A stretch of DNA of 64,000 bases, taken from DASTPP01 sp035762175 (lineage in GTDB: Bacteria > Myxococcota_A > Polyangia > Polyangiales > Polyangiaceae). The notes under the pieces are model-generated. The model saw only the letters and a list, made by a program, of their open reading frames with translations, was not told the origin of the DNA and did not search any database. Made by a program: the position numbers and the translations under genes. The DNA lies in the NCBI GenBank assembly GCA_035762175.1, contig DASTPP010000068.1:38865-102864 (forward strand), given 5' to 3'. Of this stretch, positions 56,075 to 63,951 are shown one piece after another; positions within the stretch are counted from its first letter, which is position 1; each line of letters begins with the position of its first letter.

Positions 56075-56920
56075 TCAGGGGGGCTGGGTGGCGCCGAGGT
56101 TGGCGACCAGCTCGCGGAAGAACTGCCGCGTGTGCTCGAGGCGGGCGGGCTCTCGCTCGAGCGTCTTTTCGTTCATGTAAAGGCGCCGCGCGACCTCGAC
56201 CTGCACGGCGTGCACCCGGTTGCGCGGGTCGCCGTAGTGCGCGGTGGTGAAGCCGCCCCGGTACGGGTCATCATGCCGGACGCTGAAGCCGTGGCGCGAG
56301 GCGACGCGCTCGACCTGGTCGATGAAGGGCGCGGCCGCCGTGCTGCGCCCGCGGGTGCCGGGCACCACGTCGGCCCGCTCGGTCTCGCGCCCCGCCTGGT
56401 CGCGGCCGGTCGAGGGCATCGAGTGGGCCGAGAGCAGCACGACGTGCCCGAAGCGCGCCCGCTTCTCGGCGATGAGCCCCGCGAGCGCCGCGTGGTAGGG
56501 CCGGTAGATGCGCGCCAGGCGCCGCTCGAACTCGCCCCGGTGCAGGGGCGCGCGCAGCGCCGGCAGCCCCCCCGTCGAGCGGTGCCAGATCAGCCCGTGC
56601 GGCGAGCCGTTCGGCGACAGGCCCGCCCCCTCGACCGCCGGCGCGTCGAGATCGCGCTCGCTGCGGTTCAGATCGATGATGTAACGGCTGTACGACGCCA
56701 CGAGGAGCGTCGCCCCCTCGTCGGGCGCCTCGGTGACCAGCTCGTCGACGAAGAGGTCGGCGTCTTGCACCAGGCAATACGCCGGCACCGCCAGCGTCGC
56801 GAGCGCCTCGGCGTCGGCCGCGAGGCCCGCGTGCGGCACCTCGACGATGAGGGGCGTCTCGCGAGCGCGCGGGGGGAAGACCCCGAAAGGGTCGGGGGGC
56901 CCCACAGGGCCGGCTACCAT
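56075..56920 (-). CDS. N-formylglutamate amidohydrolase family protein
   Basis: 281 residues. The family pattern is clear: LIVEVPHAG, DADLFVDELV, YSRYIIDLNR, LLSAHSMPS and VQVEVARRLYMNE. Members hydrolyse N-formyl-L-glutamate in one route of histidine degradation (HutG), but many are solitary and have unknown substrates. No hut genes are present here, so the specific activity is uncertain. ATG 56920 lies 11 bp after the recombinase stop, so the genes are co-transcribed. Confidence 0.9.
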   Translation of the reverse strand: MVAGPVGPPDPFGVFPPRARETPLIVEVPHAGLAADAEALATLAVPAYCLVQDADLFVDELVTEAPDEGATLLVASYSRYIIDLNRSERDLDAPAVEGAGLSPNGSPHGLIWHRSTGGLPALRAPLHRGEFERRLARIYRPYHAALAGLIAEKRARFGHVVLLSAHSMPSTGRDQAGRETERADVVPGTRGRSTAAAPFIDQVERVASRHGFSVRHDDPYRGGFTTAHYGDPRNRVHAVQVEVARRLYMNEKTLEREPARLEHTRQFFRELVANLGATQPP

Positions 56921-56931
56921 GGCCTTAAGAT

Positions 56932-57957
56932 CTACCGCAAGGGTACGTCTTTGCCACGCGAATTGTCGCCCTCGCCCCCACCCCGGGGGTGGGCCCGGGC
57001 GTGCGCCCGCCGCACATGCTCGCGCGTCACATGGGTATAAATCTCGGTCGTGCCGATGTCGCTGTGGCCCAACATCGCCTGGACCGAGCGAAGATCGGCC
57101 CCGCGCTCGAGCAGGTGCGTGGCGAAGCTGTGCCTCAGCTGGTGGGGCGAGACGCGGCGCGCGATGCCCACGCCCCGGGCGTACCGTCCGAGGAGCTTCC
57201 AGAAGCCTTGCCGCGTCAACGCGCCGCCCCGCGGCGAGACGAAGAGCACCGTCTCAAAAGGCCGGGCATGCTGGGGCCGGACCTCGGCCGCGTAGCGCCC
57301 CACCAGGTGCAGCGCCAGCGGCGTCAGCGGCACCAGGCGCCGCTTGCCCCCCTTGCCCGCCACCGAGAGCAGCCCCCGGCGCGCGTCGAGATCGGCCACC
57401 TTGAGCCCCACCAGCTCGCTGACCCGCAGCCCCGCCGCGTAGAGCACGTGCAGCATCGCCAAGTCGCGCAGCCCCCGCGGCTCGGCCGGGTCGGGCGCCC
57501 CGAGCAGGCGCTCGACCTCCTCGACCGAGAGCGCCTTGGGCAGGCGGCGCCCGAGCTGCGGCCGGTCGAGCAGCGCGCTCGGGTCGGCCGCGATCGCCCG
57601 CTCGCGCACCAGGAAGCGGAAGAAGCCCCGCAGCGCCGACAGGTGCCGCGCCGCCGAGCGCGCCCCCAGCCCCTCGCGCGCCCAGCTCGAGAGCAGCTCG
57701 GCCACGAACGCCAGGTCGATCGCCGACACCTCGGTCAGCGCCTTCGCCTCGGCGAACCGCGCGAGCTTGCCCAGATCGCGCGCGTACGCCTCGAGCGTGT
57801 TCTTGGCGAGCCCCCGCTCGACCCGGACGTGATCGAGGTACGCGTCGAGCCAGCGGTCGAGCGACAAGGGCGCCGCCCCCGGCCGGGCAGACCCGGCCCC
57901 GGGGGGCCGCCGGGCGGGCGAGGTGGCCGTCACGTCGGTCGTTGCATCCATCGTCAT
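56932..57957 (-). CDS. xerD: Tyrosine recombinase, XerD-type
   Basis: About 341 residues. A SAM-like N-terminal domain (about 35-120) with LDRWLDAYLDHVRVERGLAKNTLEAYARDL is followed by the catalytic domain. Arg in AAGLRVSEL, Lys in SVAGKGGKRRLVPL, HQLRHSFATHLL, His in LGHSDIGTTEIYTHV and the nucleophile Tyr in that last motif are all present. It most likely resolves chromosome dimers at dif together with XerC; no XerC gene or dif site is seen here. Residues 1-30 are a Pro/Ala extension. ATG 57957 was chosen; the preceding open frame is repeat DNA. Confidence 0.9.
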   Translation of the reverse strand: MTMDATTDVTATSPARRPPGAGSARPGAAPLSLDRWLDAYLDHVRVERGLAKNTLEAYARDLGKLARFAEAKALTEVSAIDLAFVAELLSSWAREGLGARSAARHLSALRGFFRFLVRERAIAADPSALLDRPQLGRRLPKALSVEEVERLLGAPDPAEPRGLRDLAMLHVLYAAGLRVSELVGLKVADLDARRGLLSVAGKGGKRRLVPLTPLALHLVGRYAAEVRPQHARPFETVLFVSPRGGALTRQGFWKLLGRYARGVGIARRVSPHQLRHSFATHLLERGADLRSVQAMLGHSDIGTTEIYTHVTREHVRRAHARAHPRGGGEGDNSRGKDVPLR

Positions 57958-58463
57958 CGGCGGCGCCGCGAGCCTAAAGCGCGCCCCCGGCCCAGGCCAA
58001 AGAAGCGGCCTCCGGGCCCGGCCCAGGCCAAAGAAGCGACCCCCGGGCCCGGCCCAGGTCAAAGAAGCGGCCTCCGGGCCCGGCCCAGGCCAAAGAAGCA
58101 GCCCCTCGGGCCGGGCGGCGACCTGCGGGAAGCACCCGCGTGCCCTCGAAATGTCACGACCGACCCCGCTCGAAGACCTCGAGGGCTTCGAAGATGTCGA
58201 GATCGACCTGGCCCGAAACCTCCGAGTGCTTCGAAGATGTCGAGATCGACCTGGATCGAAGGACTCGGGACTTCAAAAATGTCGATATCCACCCAGATCG
58301 TTACGCTCGAGTGCCCTTAAATTGTCAAGATCGACCCTGGTCGAAGTACTCGAACGTTCTGAAGTGTCGAGATCGACCCCGGTCGCAAGGTTCGAGTGCT
58401 TCGTTAGCGTTACGATCGACCCCGGCAGGGGGGTCGAATGCGCCCGGCGTGTCACGACCCGGG
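57958..58463. other. Repeat-filled intergenic region upstream of xerD
   Basis: These 506 bp contain no gene. They consist of two different tandem arrays (57980-58116 and 58148-58465), described separately. The promoter of the XerD operon must lie in or between them. Confidence 0.6.
57980..58116. repeat. 31-bp tandem repeat, 4 copies
   Basis: CAGGCCAAAGAAGC occurs at 57993, 58024, 58055 (one change) and 58086, an exact 31-bp period, each followed by a GGGCCCGGCC block. On the minus strand an open frame through it encodes FGLGRARRPLLW-type repeats, which are not part of xerD. Confidence 0.92.
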
Positions 58464-58465
58464 TC
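58148..58465. repeat. 42-43 bp degenerate tandem array, 8 copies, ending at a stop codon
   Basis: The core (A/G)TGTCGAGATCGAC recurs with its anchor at 58151, 58194, 58237, 58279, 58322, 58364, 58407 and 58449, giving spacings 43, 43, 42, 43, 42, 43 and 42. The consensus is roughly AAGATGTCGAGATCGACC, then GGTCGAAG, then CTCGAGTGCTTCG. The last copy runs into the stop codon (58464-58466) of the small lipoprotein gene. Copies are about 60-80 percent alike by eye. Confidence 0.9.
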
Positions 58466-58985
58466 AGGGCGCCGGCTCGAGCTGCTGCGCGAGGGCGACG
58501 GCGCGGCGCTCGATGTCGCGCTGCTGCTCGAGGGCGTCGAGGACGCGCTGGACGTCGCCCGAGGTCATCGCGGCGGCGTACTCGTCGAGGCTCTTTTCGC
58601 GATCGCGCAAGAGCGCGTCGAGCTCGGCCCTCCGGGCCTTGCCCCACGCGGTCGAGGGGGCGAGGCCCTCGACGCGCCGGACGTTCTCGGCGGCGACGGG
58701 CTTGGCCTCGACGAGCACCAGGCGCTGCGCCTCGTCGCGCTGCGAGAGGGCCATGGCCTGGTCGGCGCGGTGCAGGGTCTGGCTCACCGCGACGTCCGAG
58801 CGGAGCACGTCGCGCAGCCGGCCCCGATCGCCCTCGACGTCGCCGGCGGAGGCGGGGGCGTCGCCGTTCGAGCAGCCGCGGCCGCAGCCGGCGGCCGGGA
58901 GGGCGAAGGCGAGGGCGAGGGCGAGGGAGGGGGCGAAGCGCCGGCGCGGGCGCGCCTCACTCGCGGTCGGACGCGACGACGTCAT
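58464..58985 (-). CDS. Small lipoprotein, helical, of unknown function
   Basis: 173 residues. The lipobox is LPAAGC, followed by GRGCSNGD. The rest is helical and charged (HRADQAMALSQRDEAQRLVLVEAKPVAAENVRR, RAELDALLRDREKSLDEYAAAMTSGDVQRVLDALEQQRDIERRA), consistent with a coiled-coil envelope protein. No family is recognised. ATG 58985 overlaps the end of the GspG-like gene by 29 bp. It is the last gene of the caspase operon, and its stop abuts an eight-copy tandem array. Confidence 0.75.
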   Translation of the reverse strand: MTSSRPTASEARPRRRFAPSLALALAFALPAAGCGRGCSNGDAPASAGDVEGDRGRLRDVLRSDVAVSQTLHRADQAMALSQRDEAQRLVLVEAKPVAAENVRRVEGLAPSTAWGKARRAELDALLRDREKSLDEYAAAMTSGDVQRVLDALEQQRDIERRAVALAQQLEPAP

Positions 58986-59394
58986 CGTCGGTCGAAAATA
59001 CGCCGTCCGGCCCGGCGGAGCGAACTTCGGCGTCGCCGTCGCGGCAGGTGATGCGGAAGGGGGCCTCCCAGGCGTCGGTGGGCGAGGCGTGGGCGGCGGT
59101 CGGGTGGGCGGAGGCGAGCAGCTCGTCGGCCGAGGGGCAGGTGTCGTGCGAGACGAGCCAGACGGCGGCGCTCGCGCGCAGGGCGACGGCGAGCACCTTG
59201 GTCAGGCCGCGCTGCGCGGTGCGCACGGCGTCGAGGCTCTCGTGCGCGACGCGGCGCCCTTCGATGGCGAGCAGCAGCGCGGCCGGGGGGGCGTGGCGCT
59301 GGGGCGGCGGGGCCGCGGGCCGGGGGCTCTTGGCGCAGCCGGCGGCGAGGGCGAGGGCGACGAGCGCGGCGGCGAGGGGGGCGCGGTGCTTCAT
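58957..59394 (-). CDS. GspG-like lipoprotein (pseudopilin C-terminal domain)
   Basis: 145 residues. The lipobox is LALAAGC (Cys about 20), after which comes a helix (LLAIEGRRVAHESLDAVRTAQRGLTKVLAVALRAS) and a GspG-type C-terminus, SPTDAWEAPFRITCRDGDAEVRSAGPDGVFSTDDDVVA. The last part is the calcium-binding loop of major pseudopilins of type II secretion. The usual prepilin N-terminus (G/FTLxE) is replaced by a lipoprotein signal, so it is not assembled like a pseudopilin. ATG 59394 was chosen, but a GTG at 59502 that overlaps the caspase stop (GTGA) is in frame. The start region is itself a copy of a 36-bp repeat. Confidence 0.8.
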   Translation of the reverse strand: MKHRAPLAAALVALALAAGCAKSPRPAAPPPQRHAPPAALLLAIEGRRVAHESLDAVRTAQRGLTKVLAVALRASAAVWLVSHDTCPSADELLASAHPTAAHASPTDAWEAPFRITCRDGDAEVRSAGPDGVFSTDDDVVASDRE

Positions 59395-59505
59395 GGGGCC
59401 GCCCGCGCGGGCCTCGCTCGGGGCCTTCACGGGGCCGTGCGTGCGGGCCTCGCTCGGGGCCTTCACGGGGCCGTGCGCGCCGGCTTCGAGCGGGGCCTTC
59501 ACAAG
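59392..59505. repeat. 36-bp tandem repeat, 3 copies, carrying start and stop codons
   Basis: GGGGCCTTCAC starts at 59420, 59456 and 59492, and the variant TCATGGGGCCG (the ATG start of the GspG-like gene) at 59392 matches TCACGGGGCCG at 59428, so the period is exactly 36 bp (12 codons). Each copy shows GTGAAGGCCCC on the coding strand. The last copy contains the TGA of the caspase gene, and the first contains the ATG of the next gene. Confidence 0.9.
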
Positions 59506-61139
59506 GACCCCCGCTCGGGCCGGGCCCAGGGGCCCGAGGTCTCGCAGGCGCGCACCCGCTCGTAGGCCCGGCGGAAGGGGCCGGTCTCGGCGCGGGCGCG
59601 GCGCTCGAGCAGGTGCAGCTCGACCAGGCGGCGCAGCCGCTCGAGGCGCGCCTCGTAGGTCTCGGACGCGAGGCGCAGCCGGTCGACGAGGGCGTCGAGC
59701 TTCTCGACCCGCTCGATGTCGGCGCGCGCGGCGTTCATCAGGGCGGAGGTGCGCTCGGGCCCGAGCAGCGCGAGGGTCAGATCGGGGCGCTGCGAGGGGG
59801 GCGTGAGGCCGAGCTCGGCGGCGCTGCGCCGCAGGGCGTGGTGGGCCCGCAGGCGCGCGCCGGTCAAGAGCGACTCGGCCTCGCAGAGCCCGGGCCAGCA
59901 GCGCGCCGAGGCCTCTTCGTGGCGCCGGCGGATCGCGCGCAGCGAGGTCGAGCGGGGCAGCTCGAGCGCGGCGCTGAGCGCCGCGGCCACGGTGCGCAGC
60001 TCGACGCGGGCGTCGGCCATCAGGTCGGCGATGGGGCGCCGGTCGGAGGCGAGATCGCGCACGAGGTCGTCGTAGCGACGGCGCAAGAGCTCTTCGGAGC
60101 TGCTGACCGGCACGTCCATGGTTTGCTCCCAGCGGATGGCGGCCAGGTGCGCCTCTTCGTACGAGACGCGCCCGTCGCCATCGAGGTCGGCGGCGGGCGC
60201 CGGGCGGCCCGCCCGGTCGGCGCCGCCGAGGGCGGAGAAGAAGCGGGTCGTGTAGTCGTCGTAGAGCGACTCGTCGGTCTTCGGGCTGCAGCCGGCGGCG
60301 GGCCGGTCGGGCGGGGCGGCGAAGAAGCCGCAGCGGTCGTGGGCGGCGAGGGGCCGCCGCGGGTCGCCGCCCTCGTGCACCAGGTTGGCGAACGAGCCGC
60401 TGAAGCACTGGGCCATGACGGTGACGACGCGGCGGGCGGGGGGCTGCCGGTCGAGCGCCTGGCCGAGCTCGCGCACGCGCAGGTGCTGCGAGCCCCAGAG
60501 CACGATGAGGTTGTTGGTCGCGTCGCGCGAGCGCACCCCGTGGTCGGTGACGTAGAAGAAGAGGTCGCGCGGCTCGCCCCCCTCGCCGCCGCGGCCGAAG
60601 GCGCGGCGGGCGGCCTCGGCGTCGCCGTCGAGCGTCTCGAAGACGGACTCGCTGTCGGCCGGACGCGCGGGGCCGAGCGCGTGGTTTCGCGCGCGCAAGA
60701 CGGCCGTTCGGGCCGCGGCCTCGGGCGTCAGCCAGAGGCCCATCGCGTAGAGGCGGCGGTGGCGCTCTTCGTTCGGCTCTTCGTAGCTGAGGTCGGGGCT
60801 CGGATCGTCGCCGTCGGCGAAGAGCAGGGTCTGGTGCCCGGGGGCCAGCCCCAGCGAGGCGAGGGTGCGGCCGGCGAACGAGACGTTGCGCTCGTGAGCG
60901 ACCGCGTTGTCGGACAGATCGCCGCCGCCGCTCAGCAGCAGCGCCGCCCAGCCGATGCAGGGGCCTTGCGTGCAGCCCGCGGCGGGCACATCGGCGAGGG
61001 CGGGCGCGGCGGGGCCGGCGGGCGCCCCCTCGCTGGCCGGCACCGGGGTAGGTGCGGGCGGGGGGGCGGTGTGGGCGCAGCCAGCCAGCGCGAGGGGCAG
61101 CAAAAACGACAGCGAAAAGCGGGCTCGCGGCCAGAGCAT
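59499..61139 (-). CDS. Caspase-like (C13/C14-clan) lipoprotein
   Basis: About 546 residues. The lipobox is LALAGC (Cys about 19), followed by a Pro/Ala linker. The clan CD cysteine-peptidase dyad is His200 in YVTDHGVRSRD and Cys245 in VMAQCFSGSF. QCFSG is the motif of caspase-like, gingipain and legumain proteins. An EF-hand-like segment DLDGDGRVSYEEAHLAA lies near residue 325. A helical C-terminal half (about 340-546) has no known match. It is anchored in the envelope, with a Ca-responsive protease role inferred. ATG 61139 has AGGAGAG upstream. First gene of a three-gene operon with the GspG-like and small lipoproteins; divergent from the PDZ protein 88 bp away. Confidence 0.87.
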   Translation of the reverse strand: MLWPRARFSLSFLLPLALAGCAHTAPPPAPTPVPASEGAPAGPAAPALADVPAAGCTQGPCIGWAALLLSGGGDLSDNAVAHERNVSFAGRTLASLGLAPGHQTLLFADGDDPSPDLSYEEPNEERHRRLYAMGLWLTPEAAARTAVLRARNHALGPARPADSESVFETLDGDAEAARRAFGRGGEGGEPRDLFFYVTDHGVRSRDATNNLIVLWGSQHLRVRELGQALDRQPPARRVVTVMAQCFSGSFANLVHEGGDPRRPLAAHDRCGFFAAPPDRPAAGCSPKTDESLYDDYTTRFFSALGGADRAGRPAPAADLDGDGRVSYEEAHLAAIRWEQTMDVPVSSSEELLRRRYDDLVRDLASDRRPIADLMADARVELRTVAAALSAALELPRSTSLRAIRRRHEEASARCWPGLCEAESLLTGARLRAHHALRRSAAELGLTPPSQRPDLTLALLGPERTSALMNAARADIERVEKLDALVDRLRLASETYEARLERLRRLVELHLLERRARAETGPFRRAYERVRACETSGPWARPERGSL

Positions 61140-61227
61140 GGCTCTCCTGGAGAGCGTAGCAGTCAAAACGTGCTCCGGCCGGGCCGATCCGTGGCATACC
61201 TGAACGCCATCGAGAGAGGCCGCGCCC

Positions 61228-63606
61228 GTGAGCTCTCCCCCGGCACCGCCGTCCCGCCGTAACCTCCCCGCGTCGACGGGCGAATCGCCGCGCGCGGGCG
61301 GCGAGGTGACCGCGTCGGCGGGGCCCGGCGGGCCGGGCGACACCTGGCCGGCGGGCCGGCCGGCCGGGTCACCGAGCGGCCTGCCCGCGAGCCCGAGCTC
61401 GGGCGACGAGGCGAGGGGGCGGCCCTCGCTGCCGCTGCCGGGCGGTCCTGCGAGCAACCGCCGCCCGAGCTTCGGGCCGGGGGGGCCGGCGAGCGGCCCG
61501 GCGCCGAGCTCGGCGCTGGGGGGGCCGGTGAGCCATCGCGCGCCGAGCTCGGCGCTGGGCGGGCCGGTGAGCCATCGCGCGTCGGGCTCGGGGCTGGGCG
61601 GGCCGTTGGCGCCGGGCTTCGGGCCGGGCGGGCCGTTGGCGCCGGGCCTCGGGTCGGGCGGGCCGGTGAGTCATCGCGTGGTCACGCGGCCCGATGCGCC
61701 GCTGCCCGCCTCGGCGCGGGCGTTCGTCATCGACGACGAGGCGACGCCGGGCAGCCGGCGTCCGCCCTCCGAGCGGCGCCCTTCGATGCCGCCGCCCTCG
61801 CGCCCCGCGGCGCTCTCGATGCGCGGGCCCGACGCCGAGCTGCCGCCGCCGCCGCCGCCCAAGGTGCGGCCCGCGGCGTGGGTCGTGCTGGCGATGCTGG
61901 CGGTGCCGCTCGCGATCGTGGTCGCGGTGATCGCCTGGCTGCCGACGTGGCGGCCGCGCGAGACGAGCGCGGCGGCGGCGTCTCCGTCGGCGGCGCCGGC
62001 GGCGGCCGCGCCGCGCCTGCGCGGGCGGGTCGTCGACGAGGAGGGCGACGGGGTCGACGGGGCGCACGTGGTCGTGGTGCCCGACGGCCCGGCCTACGCG
62101 GTCGTGCAGGCGACGACGACCGACGTGCTCGGCTCGTTCGCGCTGCAGGGCGTGCCGGGGCAGCAGGCCTTCCGGCTGGTGGCCGAGCAGGGCGAGATGC
62201 TCGTCGTGAGCGCCCCGCTGACGATGCCGTCGGCGGGCGCGCTCGAGAACCTGGTGCTGACGCTGGCGCGGGCGCGCCTCCTGCGCGGGCACGTGAGCGA
62301 CGAAGAGGGGGCCCCGGTGGCCGAGGCGACGCTGACGGTCGAGGCGCTGCCCTGGCCGGGCCGCTCGGCGGCGAGCGGCCCCGACGGCGCGTTCGAGATG
62401 GCGCGCGTGCCGCACGACGCGCCCGCGGTGCTGGTGAGCGCGCGCGGCTTCGTCAGCGCCCGCGTGCCGCTCGCGCCCCGCGGCGCCGAGGGCCCCGAGG
62501 CGCTCGACGTGACGCTGCGCCGCGCGCCCGAGCTGAAGGGCACGGTGCTCGACCCCGAGGGCAAGCCGGTGGCGGGCGCCACGGTGCTCGCGTGCGAGGG
62601 CAAAGATGGGGGGCGGGCGGCGAGCGACGAGCAGGGCGGGTTCAGGCTGCCGGCCTCGTCCGAGGGCTGCCCGGTGGTGGCGCAGCACGACGAGTTCGCG
62701 CCGTCCGAGCCCGTCGTCGCGCAGCCGGGCGGGCGGGGCCTGAGCCTGCGGCTCGGCCCGGGCGGCGCGATCGCGGGCGTCGTCGTCGACGAGGGGGGCG
62801 CGCCGGTCGCGACCTTCTCGGTGGGCGTCGAGTCGTTCACGCCGGCGACGGGCGAGCACTCGTTCTCGATCCGGAGCGGGCCCTCGCGCCCCTTCCAAGA
62901 CTCCTCGGGCGCCTTCACCGTCGACCGGCTCGCCCCGGGCTCGTACGTGCTGACGGTCACGACCGAGGGCAAGCCGGTCGCCCGCTCCCAGAGCGTCGAC
63001 GTCGGCCCGGGGCGCACGACCTCCGGGGTGCGCATCGTGATGGCCGCCGGCGGCACGGTCGAGGGGCGGGTCTTCGACGAAGAGAAGCACGCGGCCGTCG
63101 CGGGCGCGCGCCTGTCGTTCGACTCGCTGACGAGCACCCAGCCCGACGCGGGCCCGCACGTGCTCTCCGACGCCGAGGGCAACTTCCGCCTCGAGAACGC
63201 GCCCGCCGGGCCCTTCACCCTGCGCGTCGAGCACGAGGGCTACCGCACGCGGCTCGTCGCGGGGCTGCGGGTCGCCTCGCGCCAGAGCCTGCGGCAAGAG
63301 GTCGGCCTCGCCCCCGCCGAGGCGCCGGGGCTCGCCTTCGGCGGCATCGGCGCGACGCTGCAGCAGACGCGCGAGGGCCTCGTCTTCACCGACGCCTTCC
63401 CGAACGACCCCGCCTACCGGGCGGGCGTGCGCGCGGGCGACCGGCTGCGGCGCATCGACGGCGACTCGGTCGAGGGCCTGTCGGTCGCCGACGCGATCCA
63501 GCGGCTGCGCGGCGCCGGGGGCACGACGCTCGCCGTCACGGTCGAGCGCGAGGGCGTGCCCTGGCCGCTCGACTTCGTGATCGTGCGGGCCGAGATCGTG
63601 CGGTAG
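61228..63606 (+). CDS. Membrane protein with carboxypeptidase-regulatory-like and PDZ domains
   Basis: 792 residues. The first 200 are Gly/Pro/Ser-rich with GGPVSHR(A) and GGPLAPG repeats (period 39 then 30 bp). One membrane segment (WVVLAMLAVPLAIVVAVIAWLP, about 215-236) follows. The rest is a series of about four carboxypeptidase-regulatory-like Ig folds (GRVVDEEGDGVDGAHV, GHVSDEEGAPVAEATL, GTVLDPEGKPVAGATV, GRVFDEEKHAAVAGARL) and a C-terminal PDZ domain (about 700-790). Such proteins usually bind or present partners in the periplasm. The GTG at 61228 has AGAGAGG upstream. Its divergent orientation to the caspase operon suggests shared control. The chain ends directly at a perfect 10-bp hairpin. 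Confidence 0.85.
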   Translation: MSSPPAPPSRRNLPASTGESPRAGGEVTASAGPGGPGDTWPAGRPAGSPSGLPASPSSGDEARGRPSLPLPGGPASNRRPSFGPGGPASGPAPSSALGGPVSHRAPSSALGGPVSHRASGSGLGGPLAPGFGPGGPLAPGLGSGGPVSHRVVTRPDAPLPASARAFVIDDEATPGSRRPPSERRPSMPPPSRPAALSMRGPDAELPPPPPPKVRPAAWVVLAMLAVPLAIVVAVIAWLPTWRPRETSAAAASPSAAPAAAAPRLRGRVVDEEGDGVDGAHVVVVPDGPAYAVVQATTTDVLGSFALQGVPGQQAFRLVAEQGEMLVVSAPLTMPSAGALENLVLTLARARLLRGHVSDEEGAPVAEATLTVEALPWPGRSAASGPDGAFEMARVPHDAPAVLVSARGFVSARVPLAPRGAEGPEALDVTLRRAPELKGTVLDPEGKPVAGATVLACEGKDGGRAASDEQGGFRLPASSEGCPVVAQHDEFAPSEPVVAQPGGRGLSLRLGPGGAIAGVVVDEGGAPVATFSVGVESFTPATGEHSFSIRSGPSRPFQDSSGAFTVDRLAPGSYVLTVTTEGKPVARSQSVDVGPGRTTSGVRIVMAAGGTVEGRVFDEEKHAAVAGARLSFDSLTSTQPDAGPHVLSDAEGNFRLENAPAGPFTLRVEHEGYRTRLVAGLRVASRQSLRQEVGLAPAEAPGLAFGGIGATLQQTREGLVFTDAFPNDPAYRAGVRAGDRLRRIDGDSVEGLSVADAIQRLRGAGGTTLAVTVEREGVPWPLDFVIVRAEIVR

Positions 63607-63870
63607 CCCCGGACTGAAGTCCGGGGCACGGAGTAACCCGCGGAACCGGCCCTTGAAGCCCTGCCGGAGGCAGGACTCGCTCGTCGCGAGCCGCTTCGCG
63701 GGCTTGCCCGAAAGACGGAGCCCGCCTCGCGAGGTGCCTTCGCACGCTCGCCCGGGGTCCGGAGTCCGCGGGAGTCCGGCCCCAGCGAGGGCCGGACTTG
63801 GCACGCCGAATCGGCTCGAGGCCGCGCGGCACGAGTTGGTGACGCCGTGCCCCGGACTTCAGTCCTGGGC
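63606..63870. repeat. Intergenic block bounded by two hairpins, holding the dispersed-repeat core
   Basis: A perfect stem GCCCCGGACT/AGTCCGGGGC (63606-63627) begins at the final base of the PDZ-gene stop. A similar stem, GCCCCGGACT/AGTCCTGGGC, is at 63849-63870. Between them, 63805-63835 repeats the core seen at 36-67 of the window start. No gene is seen in 63607-63951. Confidence 0.7.
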
Positions 63871-63951
63871 ATTGGTCACTTCTGCGGGGCAAGCACGAGC
63901 TCAGGTACCTTCGTGCGAGCCCTGGCGGCGGCCTGGCGCTAGCCCCGCCGC

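Noticed and set aside
56932..57957. XerD-type recombinase as an integrase marking a mobile island
   Set aside because: Sequence features and operon position fit the housekeeping XerD group, and no attachment repeats, tRNA or mobility genes flank it.
58148..58465. CRISPR array
   Set aside because: Units are directly contiguous with no unique spacers, they vary among themselves, and no cas gene is near.
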